IMG/VR virus record: IMGVR_UViG_3300032288_004702
Location: 92,277 to 156,276 of that record
DNA length: 64,000 bases
Direction: 5' to 3' (one strand)
Source of the DNA: a virus
Position numbers and translations under genes: made by a program
Shown here: positions 29,214 through 37,457 of the stretch, in pieces
Layout of the letters: the number at the start of each line of letters is the position of its first letter
Position numbering within the stretch: position 1 is the stretch's first letter
Notes under the pieces: model-generated
Told to the model about the DNA's origin: nothing
The model's database searches: none
What the model saw: the letters and a program-made list of their open reading frames with translations, nothing else

Positions 29214-31130
29214 ATGAGGTTGTACCTAGACAAGAACGAGATAGTGCTGGACTTCCCGTATGACCAGCAACAAGTTGCCGAACTCAAACAAATAAGGGGC
29301 GCACGATGGGACAAGAGCTCAAAGCTATGGCGTGTACCAGTAACGTCCCTCGCCGAGGCGCGAGAGTTCGCCATCAAGCATGACTTCGACGTGACAATAG
29401 ACGTGCTGACGTTCAGTGCGCCTCGCCCTCGAACCGGAACAGCAAGCGTATCCCTAGACGATGGGATGATTGCCATCCGTGTCCCGTACGAAAGAGTAAT
29501 CGTCAAAGCGGTGAAGCAGATACCGGCCGTATCGTGGAACGCGAAGAAGCACTACTGGCAAGCGCCAACATCTTCCGTACTAAATGCAATCGAGTGGGCA
29601 GAGAAGTTCGACGTCCCCGTGGAGCCCGATGTGGCGGCTTTATCCGACGAAGTGACCACGCGAATGAACGAGTTCATCGAGGCGTCTCGCTCGGTAGACG
29701 CAGAAGTAGACATCCCTACATTGCAGGGAGAGTTGCTTCCATACCAGCGCGCAGGGGTTATCTACGCATCAAACGCTCGCAGGACATTCATCGCGGATGA
29801 CATGGGTCTAGGAAAGACGCTCCAATCTATCGCAACGCTCGAGTACGTTATGGATTCGTATCCGGCGGTAGTTGTATGTCCGCCAAGCCTTGTTCTCAAC
29901 TGGGTGTCTGAATGGAACCGGTGGCTACCGAACCGACGCGTCGTCCCCGTTACGAATAGAAAAGACTTTCCGGAGCGCGGTTCTTACGATGTTGTCGTCG
30001 TTGGATACAGCAACATTTCGCATTGGGAAAAGCGCCTCGCCGGCCATCGCGCATACGTGTTCGACGAGAGCCACTACGCAAAGACTCCAACGGCGCAGCG
30101 CACAAAGGCGGCTGTGAAGATGGCAAAGTCGGCGCACAAAGACGGACTAGTACTGTGTCTCACTGGGACACCAGTTACAAACCGCCCGAACGAGTACGCG
30201 TCTCAATTGGAGATTCTCGGTCGCCTGAAAGACTTTGGCGGGCTGTGGGGTTTCTACCGGCGCTACTGTGCTGCCTATCAAGACAACTTCGGGCAGTGGA
30301 ACATCAGCGGCCACTCGCACCTAGACGAACTCAATGAGCGTTTACGTGGAACGTGCTACATCAGACGCACCAAAGACCAAGTTCTCTCTGAACTGCCACC
30401 AGTGATTCACAGCAAGCTTCTTGTCGAGGGTGCATCGTCAGTGATGAAAGAATACGCAAAGGCGGAAAAGGACATCTTGTTGTACATTGCCGAGCGTGCG
30501 CGGCAGTTGGCGCTCGAGCAGGGTAAGCCATCGTATGGTGCAGCCATCGCCGCGATGATTAGGGCAGAGGCTAACGAACACCTTGTTCGCTTGTCCGTAC
30601 TCAGGAAGATTGCCGCCAAAGCAAAGATGGACGTAGCAGAGGAGTGGATAAATGCTCGAATCGAGAACGGCAAGAAAGTTGTTGTCGCTGCTCACCATCG
30701 TGACATCGTTGATGAACTCGCTCGCAAATACGGCAATCTTCGCATTCAGGGTGGGATGGCGGTCGAGGAAGTGGAGGAGAACAAGCGCCTCTTCCAAACT
30801 AAGAGCGTTGAGGATGCGCCTGTTATGGTGCTCTCAATACAGGCGGCGAAGACGGGACACACTCTGACTGCATCAGAGGAATGTCTTTTCCTAGAACTCC
30901 CGTGGACACCCGCCGACGTAGACCAAACATACAGTCGGCTTCATAGGCTTGGACAAAAGGGAAGCGTGACGGCGACATACATGCTTACATCGGGGACGAT
31001 AGACGAAGAAATCTATGACATCATCGAGAAGAAGCGTTCGGTTGTCGGTGCGGCAGTCGATGGAGGGGAAGTAGATAACTCCGACCTATCTACGCAGATG
31101 ATTCTGAGCCTGCTCGACAAACTCAGTTAG
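29214..31130 (+). CDS. SNF2-family DNA helicase/translocase
   Basis: 638 residues. After an N-terminal domain (about 1-160) come Walker A DDMGLGKT (195-202), DESH box (284-287), LTGTP (316-320) and a C-terminal helicase domain ending in QTYSRLHRLGQ (about 585-595). This order fits SNF2/SMARCAL1-like ATPases, which remodel or anneal DNA forks; in phages they often aid recombination or replication. VDN near the end is encoded by GTAGATAAC. Confidence 0.92.
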   Translation: MRLYLDKNEIVLDFPYDQQQVAELKQIRGARWDKSSKLWRVPVTSLAEAREFAIKHDFDVTIDVLTFSAPRPRTGTASVSLDDGMIAIRVPYERVIVKAVKQIPAVSWNAKKHYWQAPTSSVLNAIEWAEKFDVPVEPDVAALSDEVTTRMNEFIEASRSVDAEVDIPTLQGELLPYQRAGVIYASNARRTFIADDMGLGKTLQSIATLEYVMDSYPAVVVCPPSLVLNWVSEWNRWLPNRRVVPVTNRKDFPERGSYDVVVVGYSNISHWEKRLAGHRAYVFDESHYAKTPTAQRTKAAVKMAKSAHKDGLVLCLTGTPVTNRPNEYASQLEILGRLKDFGGLWGFYRRYCAAYQDNFGQWNISGHSHLDELNERLRGTCYIRRTKDQVLSELPPVIHSKLLVEGASSVMKEYAKAEKDILLYIAERARQLALEQGKPSYGAAIAAMIRAEANEHLVRLSVLRKIAAKAKMDVAEEWINARIENGKKVVVAAHHRDIVDELARKYGNLRIQGGMAVEEVEENKRLFQTKSVEDAPVMVLSIQAAKTGHTLTASEECLFLELPWTPADVDQTYSRLHRLGQKGSVTATYMLTSGTIDEEIYDIIEKKRSVVGAAVDGGEVDNSDLSTQMILSLLDKLS

Positions 31131-31579
31131 TCGCTCTTTGCTTCTTCGCCTTCGGTGTCGATGCCGGAAATAATTTCCTGAGCAATCAACTTTGCATACT
31201 TGCGACGAAGTCTCCAAATCTTTCGATTCATCTCTACAAGCTCTTTGCTCATTCGCGCTTTGATAATCGCGTCGTCATCGAACACGCCATGAATGTTAAA
31301 CAATGCGTCGTGTAGTTCAGTGTCCTCTATGAGAATGTCAGAAATCCAGCCAGCACGGTTGTCGATGGCCATCATCAACTCGCACATTCCCTCCACACCG
31401 AATTCGTCATAGAGACGGTTTACAACAATGGTGCAAAAGTGTGACCGGTACAAGCGCTTAGCCTTCTGTGATTGCGACATGAACTCAGAGAGCCACACCG
31501 CGAGTTCGCCACTAGAAAAGTCACTAACATCATCTGAGGCGGAGTCAATAAAGTCGTCATCATCGCCGTCTTCTCTCAT
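31127..31579 (-). CDS. 150-aa acidic hypothetical protein
   Basis: Convergent with the helicase gene, overlapping it by 4 bases. Acidic start (MREDGDDDDFIDSASDDVSD), basic amphipathic centre (MSQSQKAKRLYRSHFCTIVV) and helix (KELVEMNRKIWRLRRKYAKL). Not recognised. Confidence 0.7.
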   Translation of the reverse strand: MREDGDDDDFIDSASDDVSDFSSGELAVWLSEFMSQSQKAKRLYRSHFCTIVVNRLYDEFGVEGMCELMMAIDNRAGWISDILIEDTELHDALFNIHGVFDDDAIIKARMSKELVEMNRKIWRLRRKYAKLIAQEIISGIDTEGEEAKSD

Positions 31580-31629
31580 GACGCCTCCCCGTAACTAGAA
31601 CTGTACACAAATGATAACAGCGTCAATCG

Positions 31630-32655
31630 TTACACCGCTGACAAGAGATAATCCTGGGCTTTCATTTTCGCCCGAGTCACCCATGAGTTTGCACTCATTG
31701 ACGCCAGTGCTCGCTCTGTCTGCGTTGCATCACGATAATGGTCGAGGTATTCACCCACAGCGTTTACGAGTGACCAAGCGTTGTAGCCATAGTTCTTTGC
31801 GTTGTTGTCATTTACGTAAATCGCACGAACTAAGCCCATGACATCATCTCGGTTTTTTTTCTGTCTCTCCGTTGCATCTTTCGATGTTGGGAACACAGCG
31901 TCAAGTGTCTTGTCGAGAATCTGCGATGATGCTGGAACGTTTATTGACAGCAATCGCTCTGCCGTTGCTGAGAACTCTCTCGCCCACTCTGTCGAGATGT
32001 TGAGTACTTGATTCGCTTGCTCGATTGCTCTGTCGGCATTTCGGGTGTGTCGTGCAGTGAATACTCGCTTCGCTGATGAAACGCCAGCAATCACTGTGTT
32101 TTTGCACACCGCACGAATGCTGGTATTCGCAAATGTAATCGCCGTCTTCCCGTCATGTCCGTTATGCACGAGTAGATAACGCTCGATGGAGTCATTCACT
32201 CCGTTCGGGTCGATGATGAGTGCGCCCATGTCAATAGACGCAAAGAACTCACGCCCACCGTGCAGAACTCCACAAGTATCCACGACTGCGTCTCCGCCGG
32301 AAGCTCCAACAATGTCGAGTGCGTAGTCAAGACATTCACGATTTTGTTGCACCACGTAGCGCGTGCCGACAGTGGCGAGACCATCGAATGAACCATCTGC
32401 GTTCACCCGTACTGTCGCCCGTGAGTCGGGGACAAGAATCGGAGTTCCATCAGGCTGTCGTATCGGCTCGCCGTTATCGTCACATACCGCAACACGCGTT
32501 GTCACCACGTCGAAATCAGCCTGCGCCGCTTGGAGCATTGCCTCCGCCGTTTGTAGCCCTTTCATTGGTTTTCCGAGTCTGTGCCACGGAATCTCTCGGT
32601 CTGCGTACGCCATGCGCACTGTGCCGTCGTCGTTGATTTCTAGTTGATGAGCCAT
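31630..32655 (-). CDS. DUF932 / TIGR03299-type phage protein
   Basis: 341 residues. Motifs IPWHRLGKPMKGL, QNRECLDYALDIVG, VHNGHDGKTAITFANTSIRA and VCKNT are hallmarks of DUF932 proteins carried by phages and plasmids. Role unknown, sometimes linked to replication. RYLLVHNG is written over a TTATCTACT motif in the opposite orientation. Confidence 0.9.
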   Translation of the reverse strand: MAHQLEINDDGTVRMAYADREIPWHRLGKPMKGLQTAEAMLQAAQADFDVVTTRVAVCDDNGEPIRQPDGTPILVPDSRATVRVNADGSFDGLATVGTRYVVQQNRECLDYALDIVGASGGDAVVDTCGVLHGGREFFASIDMGALIIDPNGVNDSIERYLLVHNGHDGKTAITFANTSIRAVCKNTVIAGVSSAKRVFTARHTRNADRAIEQANQVLNISTEWAREFSATAERLLSINVPASSQILDKTLDAVFPTSKDATERQKKNRDDVMGLVRAIYVNDNNAKNYGYNAWSLVNAVGEYLDHYRDATQTERALASMSANSWVTRAKMKAQDYLLSAV

Positions 32656-32677
32656 GATGTCTCCGTCTCTCTATCGT

Positions 32678-32787
32678 GTAGATAAATCTATCTGAAAGGT
32701 GCGCCTCGTAGGGGAAGGGAAATAATGCGGGGCTCCCGCAGGGAGGGGACACCCCCACCCCACGCAACGGGGATGTAGTAGATAAGT
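32678..32787. repeat. Composite element, partly degraded
   Basis: Left GTAGATAAATCT, right GTAGTAGATAAGT. Only one core arm (GCGGGGCTCC) is clear. Confidence 0.6.
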
Positions 32788-32794
32788 CTCATCT

Positions 32795-32824
32795 TTCGGA
32801 AGCCTGACCCACCCGTGGTACGCT
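32795..32824 (+). promoter_or_regulatory. Phage promoter for 185-aa gene
   Basis: -35 TTCGGA, AGCCTGACC, -10 TACGCT; leader CGAAAGGGGAGCC. Confidence 0.82.
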
Positions 32825-32867
32825 GGCGGTGTCGGGGGGGACGGTCTCCCCCGACGAAAGGGGAGCC

Positions 32868-33425
32868 ATGCTCAGGATTGAGACGGAGTGCGAGTTGAGG
32901 GACGGGCGCGTCCTGTACGAGGGCGAGGTCGTCCTCACGGTGGACAGCGTGGACGGCGACTCCGTCACGGGCTGGTTCCGCCCCGACTGGTGGGACCGCA
33001 ACACCGCCCGTGCGCTGGTGCTGGACACCCCGTGCAAGTACGAGGGCAAGCCCGTGCCGTGCGACGAGAACGGCGAGTGGACGAACACGCTCGCCTGCGA
33101 GTGCGCCACCTGCCTCGTGGACGAGTTCCCGTACGACGACTGGGGCTGGCACGGTGCTGGCGCAGAGGTCACCCTGACCCTCCCCAAGACGGAGGCGAAG
33201 AAGGGCGACCGCATCGTCGTCGGAGTCCTGCTCACCCGAGAGAGGCTCACGGGTGGGTACGACCGCCACGGCATCACCAGCGGACTCTCGTCCACGACCT
33301 ACTGCGGAAGCGTCTCGTGGGACGAGTGGCAGGCGTTGGAGGCGTGCGAGACGACCCGAGGCTGGCTGGCGTACGACGCACAGATTCGGGAGGACGAGAA
33401 CCCGACCGAACACAGGGACTGGTGA
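32868..33425 (+). CDS. 185-aa GC-rich hypothetical protein
   Basis: Start MLRIETECELRDGRVLYEGE; beta-rich with LACECATCLVDEFP (three Cys) near residue 80-90. GC and third-position GC are visibly higher than in neighbours, hinting at recent acquisition. Not recognised. Confidence 0.7.
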   Translation: MLRIETECELRDGRVLYEGEVVLTVDSVDGDSVTGWFRPDWWDRNTARALVLDTPCKYEGKPVPCDENGEWTNTLACECATCLVDEFPYDDWGWHGAGAEVTLTLPKTEAKKGDRIVVGVLLTRERLTGGYDRHGITSGLSSTTYCGSVSWDEWQALEACETTRGWLAYDAQIREDENPTEHRDW

Positions 33426-33433
33426 CGGGGAGA

Positions 33434-33670
33434 GTAGATAACCCCGAACGGAGGGACCGCACACCCACCCCACAGGCGCACACCCACACCCACGCCACAC
33501 GCCCGAACACCCACGGCAACCCACGCCACACAGGCAGAGGGCAAACCGTGCGAAGCACGGTGCGCCAGCCCAACGAGCGAAGCGAGGCGGGAGAAAGCGA
33601 GGAAACGAGCGGGGCTCCACCGGAGCAAGGGCGCACTGGCGCATGGCACACGGGGTGGTAGTAGATAAGT
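33434..33670. repeat. Motif-bordered spacer with GC arms
   Basis: From GTAGATAACCCC to GTAGTAGATAAGT (237 nt). Holds ACCCACAC-type low-complexity sequence and an AGCGGGGCTCC arm that can pair locally (GGCTCC/GGAGC). No gene. Confidence 0.55.
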
Positions 33671-33677
33671 CGGCAGG

Positions 33678-33707
33678 TTGGGAAGGCTGTCCCCACGGTG
33701 GTACAGT
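33678..33707 (+). promoter_or_regulatory. Leaderless phage promoter
   Basis: -35 TTGGGA, AGGCTGTCC, -10 TACAGT, 6 nt, ATG at 33714. Confidence 0.85.
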
Positions 33708-33713
33708 TCAGGC

Positions 33714-34919
33714 ATGAACGAAATCTCGTCCGCCTCACTTGCCTTTGACCTCCACACACAGTTGGTGGAGTACCGCGCCAGTCACCCGACGGCCGACCGA
33801 CTCCTACACCACGGCTACTACCGCGCCTTTGTCGGCGGAGAAACCACCGACACCGTGTCACGCGCAACGCTGGAAGTGGCGATGAAGGAAAGCCACACTT
33901 ACCACGAGGTCGCGCGAACGCTTGACGACGCGATTCTCACCCGTGCTGACACCGTGTTCCTCACCGACGACCTGCGCGAGTTGGTCAAGACGGCAGAGGC
34001 CACAATGCCCGACGAGGTTCTGTTTGACACGGACATTTACACCCCGTGCGGATTCATCGTGATGGAAACGCCACTGCGATACGATGTTCTGTCGCGCACG
34101 AAGGCAAGCGAGTTTGAGAGCCTGCTCGCTCTCGTTCACAAGCACGGCGGAACCGTGACAGGGACGCGCACACATGAAACGCCCGACCAGTTCGGTGATT
34201 ACATCGGCGCGGAACACTGGGAGGTTCGCGCGTTCGCTTGGGCTGATGTAGATAAGGTCAAGCCCGAAGCACTGGCCGACATTGAGAAGCGATTCGGCAC
34301 GAAGTCTCCCGAGTACGCGTTCGCACGGAGCGTGATGCTCGCCCCCAACGGGGACAAGGGACTGTATGTCCGCGTGTTCGGCTCCATGACGGCCACAAGT
34401 GTGGACGGAGTGACCATTGAGGTTCCTGCCATCTCGCGCGAGTTGCGACTGATGGACATCTACGCATTCTTCTACGGGGAGGACGGACTGCGCGAGGAGA
34501 CGGCACTGTACGAGCCGACAGGACGCGTGACGGACGAGATGCTCAAAGCGTCGTGGGAACGCTCACGCTCCATTCGTCGTTTCCTCGTCGCTCTGTTCCG
34601 CTTGATGGAGGAGTATGTGGAAGTAGATAAGTCTCCTCTCCATCGCGCACACGGCCGTCGTGCCTCCCGTGTTGGTCGCGGTGGCGACTTGCGGAATGTC
34701 ACGATTCTCTCACTGCGTCGCGCGCTTGGCGATGACGAAGATGGAGGCGGTGTCGGCCACAAGGTCACGCTCGCCCATCTCGTCCGTGGCCACTGGCGCA
34801 ACCAGTGGTATCCATCGCAAAGGCAACACCGCGCGAAGTGGATACGCGCACACCGTCGCGGTGGGAACGCTGGCGATGTGGTGACCGCCCGTCCGCGAAT
34901 CATCAAGGTAGACCGATAG
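33714..34919 (+). CDS. 401-aa actinobacterial mobile-element protein, unknown
   Basis: Start MNEISSASLAFDLHTQLVEY is set by the leaderless promoter; an earlier in-frame ORF start includes it. The end HLVRGHWRNQWYPSQRQHRA then KWIRAHRRG is a recurrent C-terminal block of uncharacterised actinobacterial phage/plasmid proteins. Two GTAGATAAG sites encode DVDKV and EVDKS. Enzymatic function unknown. Confidence 0.78.
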   Translation: MNEISSASLAFDLHTQLVEYRASHPTADRLLHHGYYRAFVGGETTDTVSRATLEVAMKESHTYHEVARTLDDAILTRADTVFLTDDLRELVKTAEATMPDEVLFDTDIYTPCGFIVMETPLRYDVLSRTKASEFESLLALVHKHGGTVTGTRTHETPDQFGDYIGAEHWEVRAFAWADVDKVKPEALADIEKRFGTKSPEYAFARSVMLAPNGDKGLYVRVFGSMTATSVDGVTIEVPAISRELRLMDIYAFFYGEDGLREETALYEPTGRVTDEMLKASWERSRSIRRFLVALFRLMEEYVEVDKSPLHRAHGRRASRVGRGGDLRNVTILSLRRALGDDEDGGGVGHKVTLAHLVRGHWRNQWYPSQRQHRAKWIRAHRRGGNAGDVVTARPRIIKVDR

Positions 34920-34931
34920 AGCACGCGACAC

Positions 34932-34978
34932 CTTATCTACTCTCACCCGTGGCCAGTGAGTGAGAGTAGATAAGTGTC
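34932..34978. terminator. Motif hairpin between convergent genes
   Basis: CTTATCTACTCTCAC pairs perfectly with GTGAGAGTAGATAAG, extended by GACAC/GTGTC with one bulge. Serves genes ending at 34919 (+) and 34988 (-). Confidence 0.65.
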
Positions 34979-34987
34979 AGAGCGTCG

Positions 34988-35179
34988 CTAGGCGCGCTTG
35001 GCGACGATGGAGTATTCCACCGTGTCCTCTCCGATGTTCGGAGCAGGGAAGTAGAGCGCGAGGCCGAGGTACTTCTCTGCGTCGCGCTTGGTAGCGAACA
35101 CCTCGTTGAGAACGGTTCGGCTGATACGGCCGTCCGTGAGACGCGCGGTGCGCTTGATGATGAATGTTTGTGATGCCAC
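34988..35179 (-). CDS. 63-aa hypothetical protein
   Basis: GTG start after AAAGGGG. Beta-hairpin start (SQTFIIKRTARLTDGRIS) then helix (FATKRDAEKYLGLALYF); resembles small phage proteins with an arm-type DNA contact fold, unproven. Confidence 0.68.
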   Translation of the reverse strand: MASQTFIIKRTARLTDGRISRTVLNEVFATKRDAEKYLGLALYFPAPNIGEDTVEYSIVAKRA

Positions 35180-35209
35180 TGTGAACCCCTTTCGTTCGGC
35201 AACACCAAG

Positions 35210-35239
35210 ACAGTACCACACATCGGACAGACTTCCCAA
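35210..35239 (-). promoter_or_regulatory. Phage promoter for 63-aa gene
   Basis: -35 TTGGGA, AGTCTGTCC, -10 TACTGT. A half core arm GGGAGCCCCGC lies just upstream without motif. Confidence 0.83.
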
Positions 35240-35334
35240 AGTGGTGGTGCGCTCCGGTGGGAGCCCCGCCCCTGACGCCCTCACTTCGTTCGGTTGTCCT
35301 CGCGCTGAACGAGGAGAGTCGCGCGCAACAGTGA

Positions 35335-35378
35335 GAGTAGATAACGGCAGAGACACCGTGCCGACACTTATCTACTCT
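35335..35378. terminator. Motif hairpin with second inner stem
   Basis: TGAGAGTAGATAA pairs with TTATCTACTCTCA; inside, CGGCA pairs with TGCCG. Downstream of the leftward gene ending at 35419. Confidence 0.6.
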
Positions 35379-35418
35379 CATAGACGGTGCCGACACGGTG
35401 CGTGCGCCGTGTACCGAA

Positions 35419-36126
35419 TCAGTACGCGTGCGGTGCGTCCACTGTCATCGGAGCGCGACACGCACGGCAGACGGGAGAGTCTGAATCGCTCTCACCGTAA
35501 AGCGGTGTTTCATCGTCTGCGAGTGAGTACCCGTGAACGAGTGACAGTGCCTCGCCGTAGACAACTTCTACCGAGTGTTCTTCATCGTTCGGACAGTGAA
35601 CCGAATAGTTCGCGTTGTCGTACGGGAACGACTCTGCCATGTCCACCGTGATACGGAACGCGCGCGGTGCCGTGTATCCACCGCGAACATCGCAACCCCC
35701 GTGAATCTGTAAGAGTGTGAACACTTCTCCGTCATGCGAGAATGTCACGCCTTGTAGCGTCTGCGCGAGCGAGTCCTCACCGTTGTAGGTGTTCCATGTG
35801 TGCGCGCTGTCGTCCTTCTCGAACGCGAACGACTCCGCGAGAGAGAGCCAGCCGTCATCGGGATTCTCCGAGCAGAACGCGCGGAACTCTGCGTCAAGCG
35901 TTGGCGCGTACTCCAAGCGTTCCGCGAGATAGTGATAGACCGAGAGCGTCACGCCCCAGCGGTCTGCCCATGCGCGCGGTTGCGCGTCCCACTCTGTGAG
36001 CGTGCGTCCAGCGTTGCGTTCCCAGTGTCGCCCATAGGCACCGCCACTGTCCAAGATGTGCCGTCCCGTAGGCTCCGTGAGTAGTTCCGCGAGAACCTCG
36101 CGCGTGCGTGTGGTGAGTGCGTCCAT
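35419..36126 (-). CDS. 235-aa actinobacterial mobile-element protein
   Basis: Contains LTEPTGRHILDSGGAYGRHW near residue 16-35, a pattern seen in many actinophage and plasmid proteins. Ends with Cys pairs (HCPNDEEH; CRACRAPM). Gene is unusually rich in CGCG words. Function unknown. Confidence 0.76.
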   Translation of the reverse strand: MDALTTRTREVLAELLTEPTGRHILDSGGAYGRHWERNAGRTLTEWDAQPRAWADRWGVTLSVYHYLAERLEYAPTLDAEFRAFCSENPDDGWLSLAESFAFEKDDSAHTWNTYNGEDSLAQTLQGVTFSHDGEVFTLLQIHGGCDVRGGYTAPRAFRITVDMAESFPYDNANYSVHCPNDEEHSVEVVYGEALSLVHGYSLADDETPLYGESDSDSPVCRACRAPMTVDAPHAY

Positions 36127-36133
36127 GACTTAT

Positions 36134-36442
36134 CTACTTCCGCTTGTAGGGGTAGGAGGGGTGCTCGCGTCGCCCCTTGTCACGGAGCGACGCTATTTCG
36201 TTGCGCGCCCACAGTGTGGCGAGCGTTCCGCCGATGGCAGAGCCGACCGTCAGCGCGATTCCGAAGAACAGGTCAAACGCGTTGCGCGTGATGTACGCCT
36301 TAGCGATGGCGAACACACCCGTGAGCAGTGCGAATGTGAACATGCCGACGACGAATCGGTAGATGAAGGTCGGATACTTGTCGTCCAACCAGTTGGTGAC
36401 CCGTGCGTCTGCGCGGTCAAGAGTGTTGATGATGCTTGCCAT
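36134..36442 (-). CDS. 102-aa two-span membrane protein
   Basis: Two membrane segments (FVVGMFTFALLTGVFAIAKA and FGIALTVGSAIGGTLATLWA) between charged ends. Starts MASIINTLDRADARVTNWL after GAAAGGG. Holin-like topology, but location away from lysis genes makes this uncertain. Confidence 0.72.
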   Translation of the reverse strand: MASIINTLDRADARVTNWLDDKYPTFIYRFVVGMFTFALLTGVFAIAKAYITRNAFDLFFGIALTVGSAIGGTLATLWARNEIASLRDKGRREHPSYPYKRK

Positions 36443-36474
36443 TGGATTCCCTTTCCGTTTGAGGTGGCACCATG

Positions 36475-36504
36475 AGCGTACCACGAAGGGGACAGACTTC
36501 CGAA
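36475..36504 (-). promoter_or_regulatory. Phage promoter for membrane protein and 235-aa gene
   Basis: -35 TTCGGA, AGTCTGTCC, -10 TACGCT. Confidence 0.83.
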
Positions 36505-36627
36505 CTTATCTACCACTCCCCCGACACAGGGAGCACCCCCCCTGCCCTCCCTGCGGGAGCCCCGCTTTGAGTTGAGTGACGACAGTCGAAATAGCGTGTT
36601 TCTGAGCGAGGGGGGGACTTATCTACT
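36504..36627. repeat. Composite GC-hairpin element
   Basis: ACTTATCTACCACTCCCCCG left (overlaps the -35 edge); one core arm GGGAGCCCCGC; right ACTTATCTACT, which supplies the stop of the gene at 36626. Last composite copy. Confidence 0.7.
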
Positions 36628-36880
36628 ACTCGGTGTCACCGCGTAGGTAGTTCGCGCGCATGACCTCAACCGTGGCTTCGCCGGTCTGCTCGAATGTCGT
36701 GATGTCGTAGATAGCACCACAGCGGTAGCAGAGATACGAACGGCCGTCCCACGCACCCGTAAGGCTTGGCTCGACCATCTCTCCTGACGACAGACAGGTG
36801 TAGAAACCGTCAATGTCGGGCTCGTTGCCACACTCGCATACCATCCAGTCTGCGACAGTGCGTTCGATGTTTAGTGTCAT
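36626..36880 (-). CDS. 84-aa zinc-ribbon protein
   Basis: VCECGNEPDIDGFYTC and LCYRCGAIYD are the two Cys knuckles of a zinc ribbon. Overlaps the upstream gene by 4 bases. Family unassigned. Confidence 0.7.
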   Translation of the reverse strand: MTLNIERTVADWMVCECGNEPDIDGFYTCLSSGEMVEPSLTGAWDGRSYLCYRCGAIYDITTFEQTGEATVEVMRANYLRGDTE

Positions 36881-37344
36881 TGCGTCTCCTTCGATAGTTC
36901 GTCACGAGCATAGGGGTTGTGTGGCTCGTCGTCATGCCACTGTGCGTCAGGCCATGCGGTACGCGTGTGTACCCCGTAGACGTTCTTGCCAAAGATGGCA
37001 GTTCCCTGCCAAGCGTGGCGACAGCACGGCAGTGCGTCGTCTCGTCCTGCTGGGTGGCAGTTCTGACCAATGTCTTGGGCGAGGAGGGGGAAGACATCGA
37101 GGAACTTCACTACACAGTCGTGACACAGAATCCACTCACGGCTGCGCTGGCTTCCTGTCAGGACACCAACGTTGTCATCGAATCCACCGTAGTAGCCGAA
37201 CGTGTCAAAGGGGAGCACCCAACCATGGTCGGGGTAGTGGGTCTGCTGGGTACACAGGAGACTGCTACGACAGGCTGAGCATGTCGCTGTGTTGTACTGC
37301 CTGATGAGTGGCGTGAACTCGGGTTGCTGTTGTGCTTCGCTCAT
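36877..37344 (-). CDS. 155-aa Cys-rich hypothetical protein, leaderless candidate
   Basis: Start MSEAQQQPEFTPLIRQYNTA, 7 nt after the -10. Cys pairs near CSAC, CHDC and PCC suggest zinc. Aromatic centre (FDTFGYYGGFDDNVGVL). Not recognised. Confidence 0.7.
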   Translation of the reverse strand: MSEAQQQPEFTPLIRQYNTATCSACRSSLLCTQQTHYPDHGWVLPFDTFGYYGGFDDNVGVLTGSQRSREWILCHDCVVKFLDVFPLLAQDIGQNCHPAGRDDALPCCRHAWQGTAIFGKNVYGVHTRTAWPDAQWHDDEPHNPYARDELSKETQ

Positions 37345-37351
37345 GACGATG

Positions 37352-37381
37352 ACTGTACCACGAGATGTACAGGCTTCCACG
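37352..37381 (-). promoter_or_regulatory. Leaderless phage promoter
   Basis: -35 CGTGGA (weak), AGCCTGTACA, GTGG, -10 TACAGT, 7 nt, ATG at 37344. Confidence 0.75.
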
Positions 37382-37457
37382 TTCGCGCACTTATCTACTA
37401 CTCACCCGTAGAGCACCCGTGGCACTTGCGTCGTCCCTGCGTGGTGGCGAACGGAGA

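Noticed and set aside
32688-33661. 318- and 257-residue frames around the 185-residue gene
   Set aside because: High-GC shadows; the chosen frame has promoter, SD and normal residue composition.
10150-36640. The regular short repeats could be a CRISPR-like array
   Set aside because: Repeat spacing is irregular (tens to thousands of bases), both orientations occur, repeats overlap genes, and no cas genes are present.
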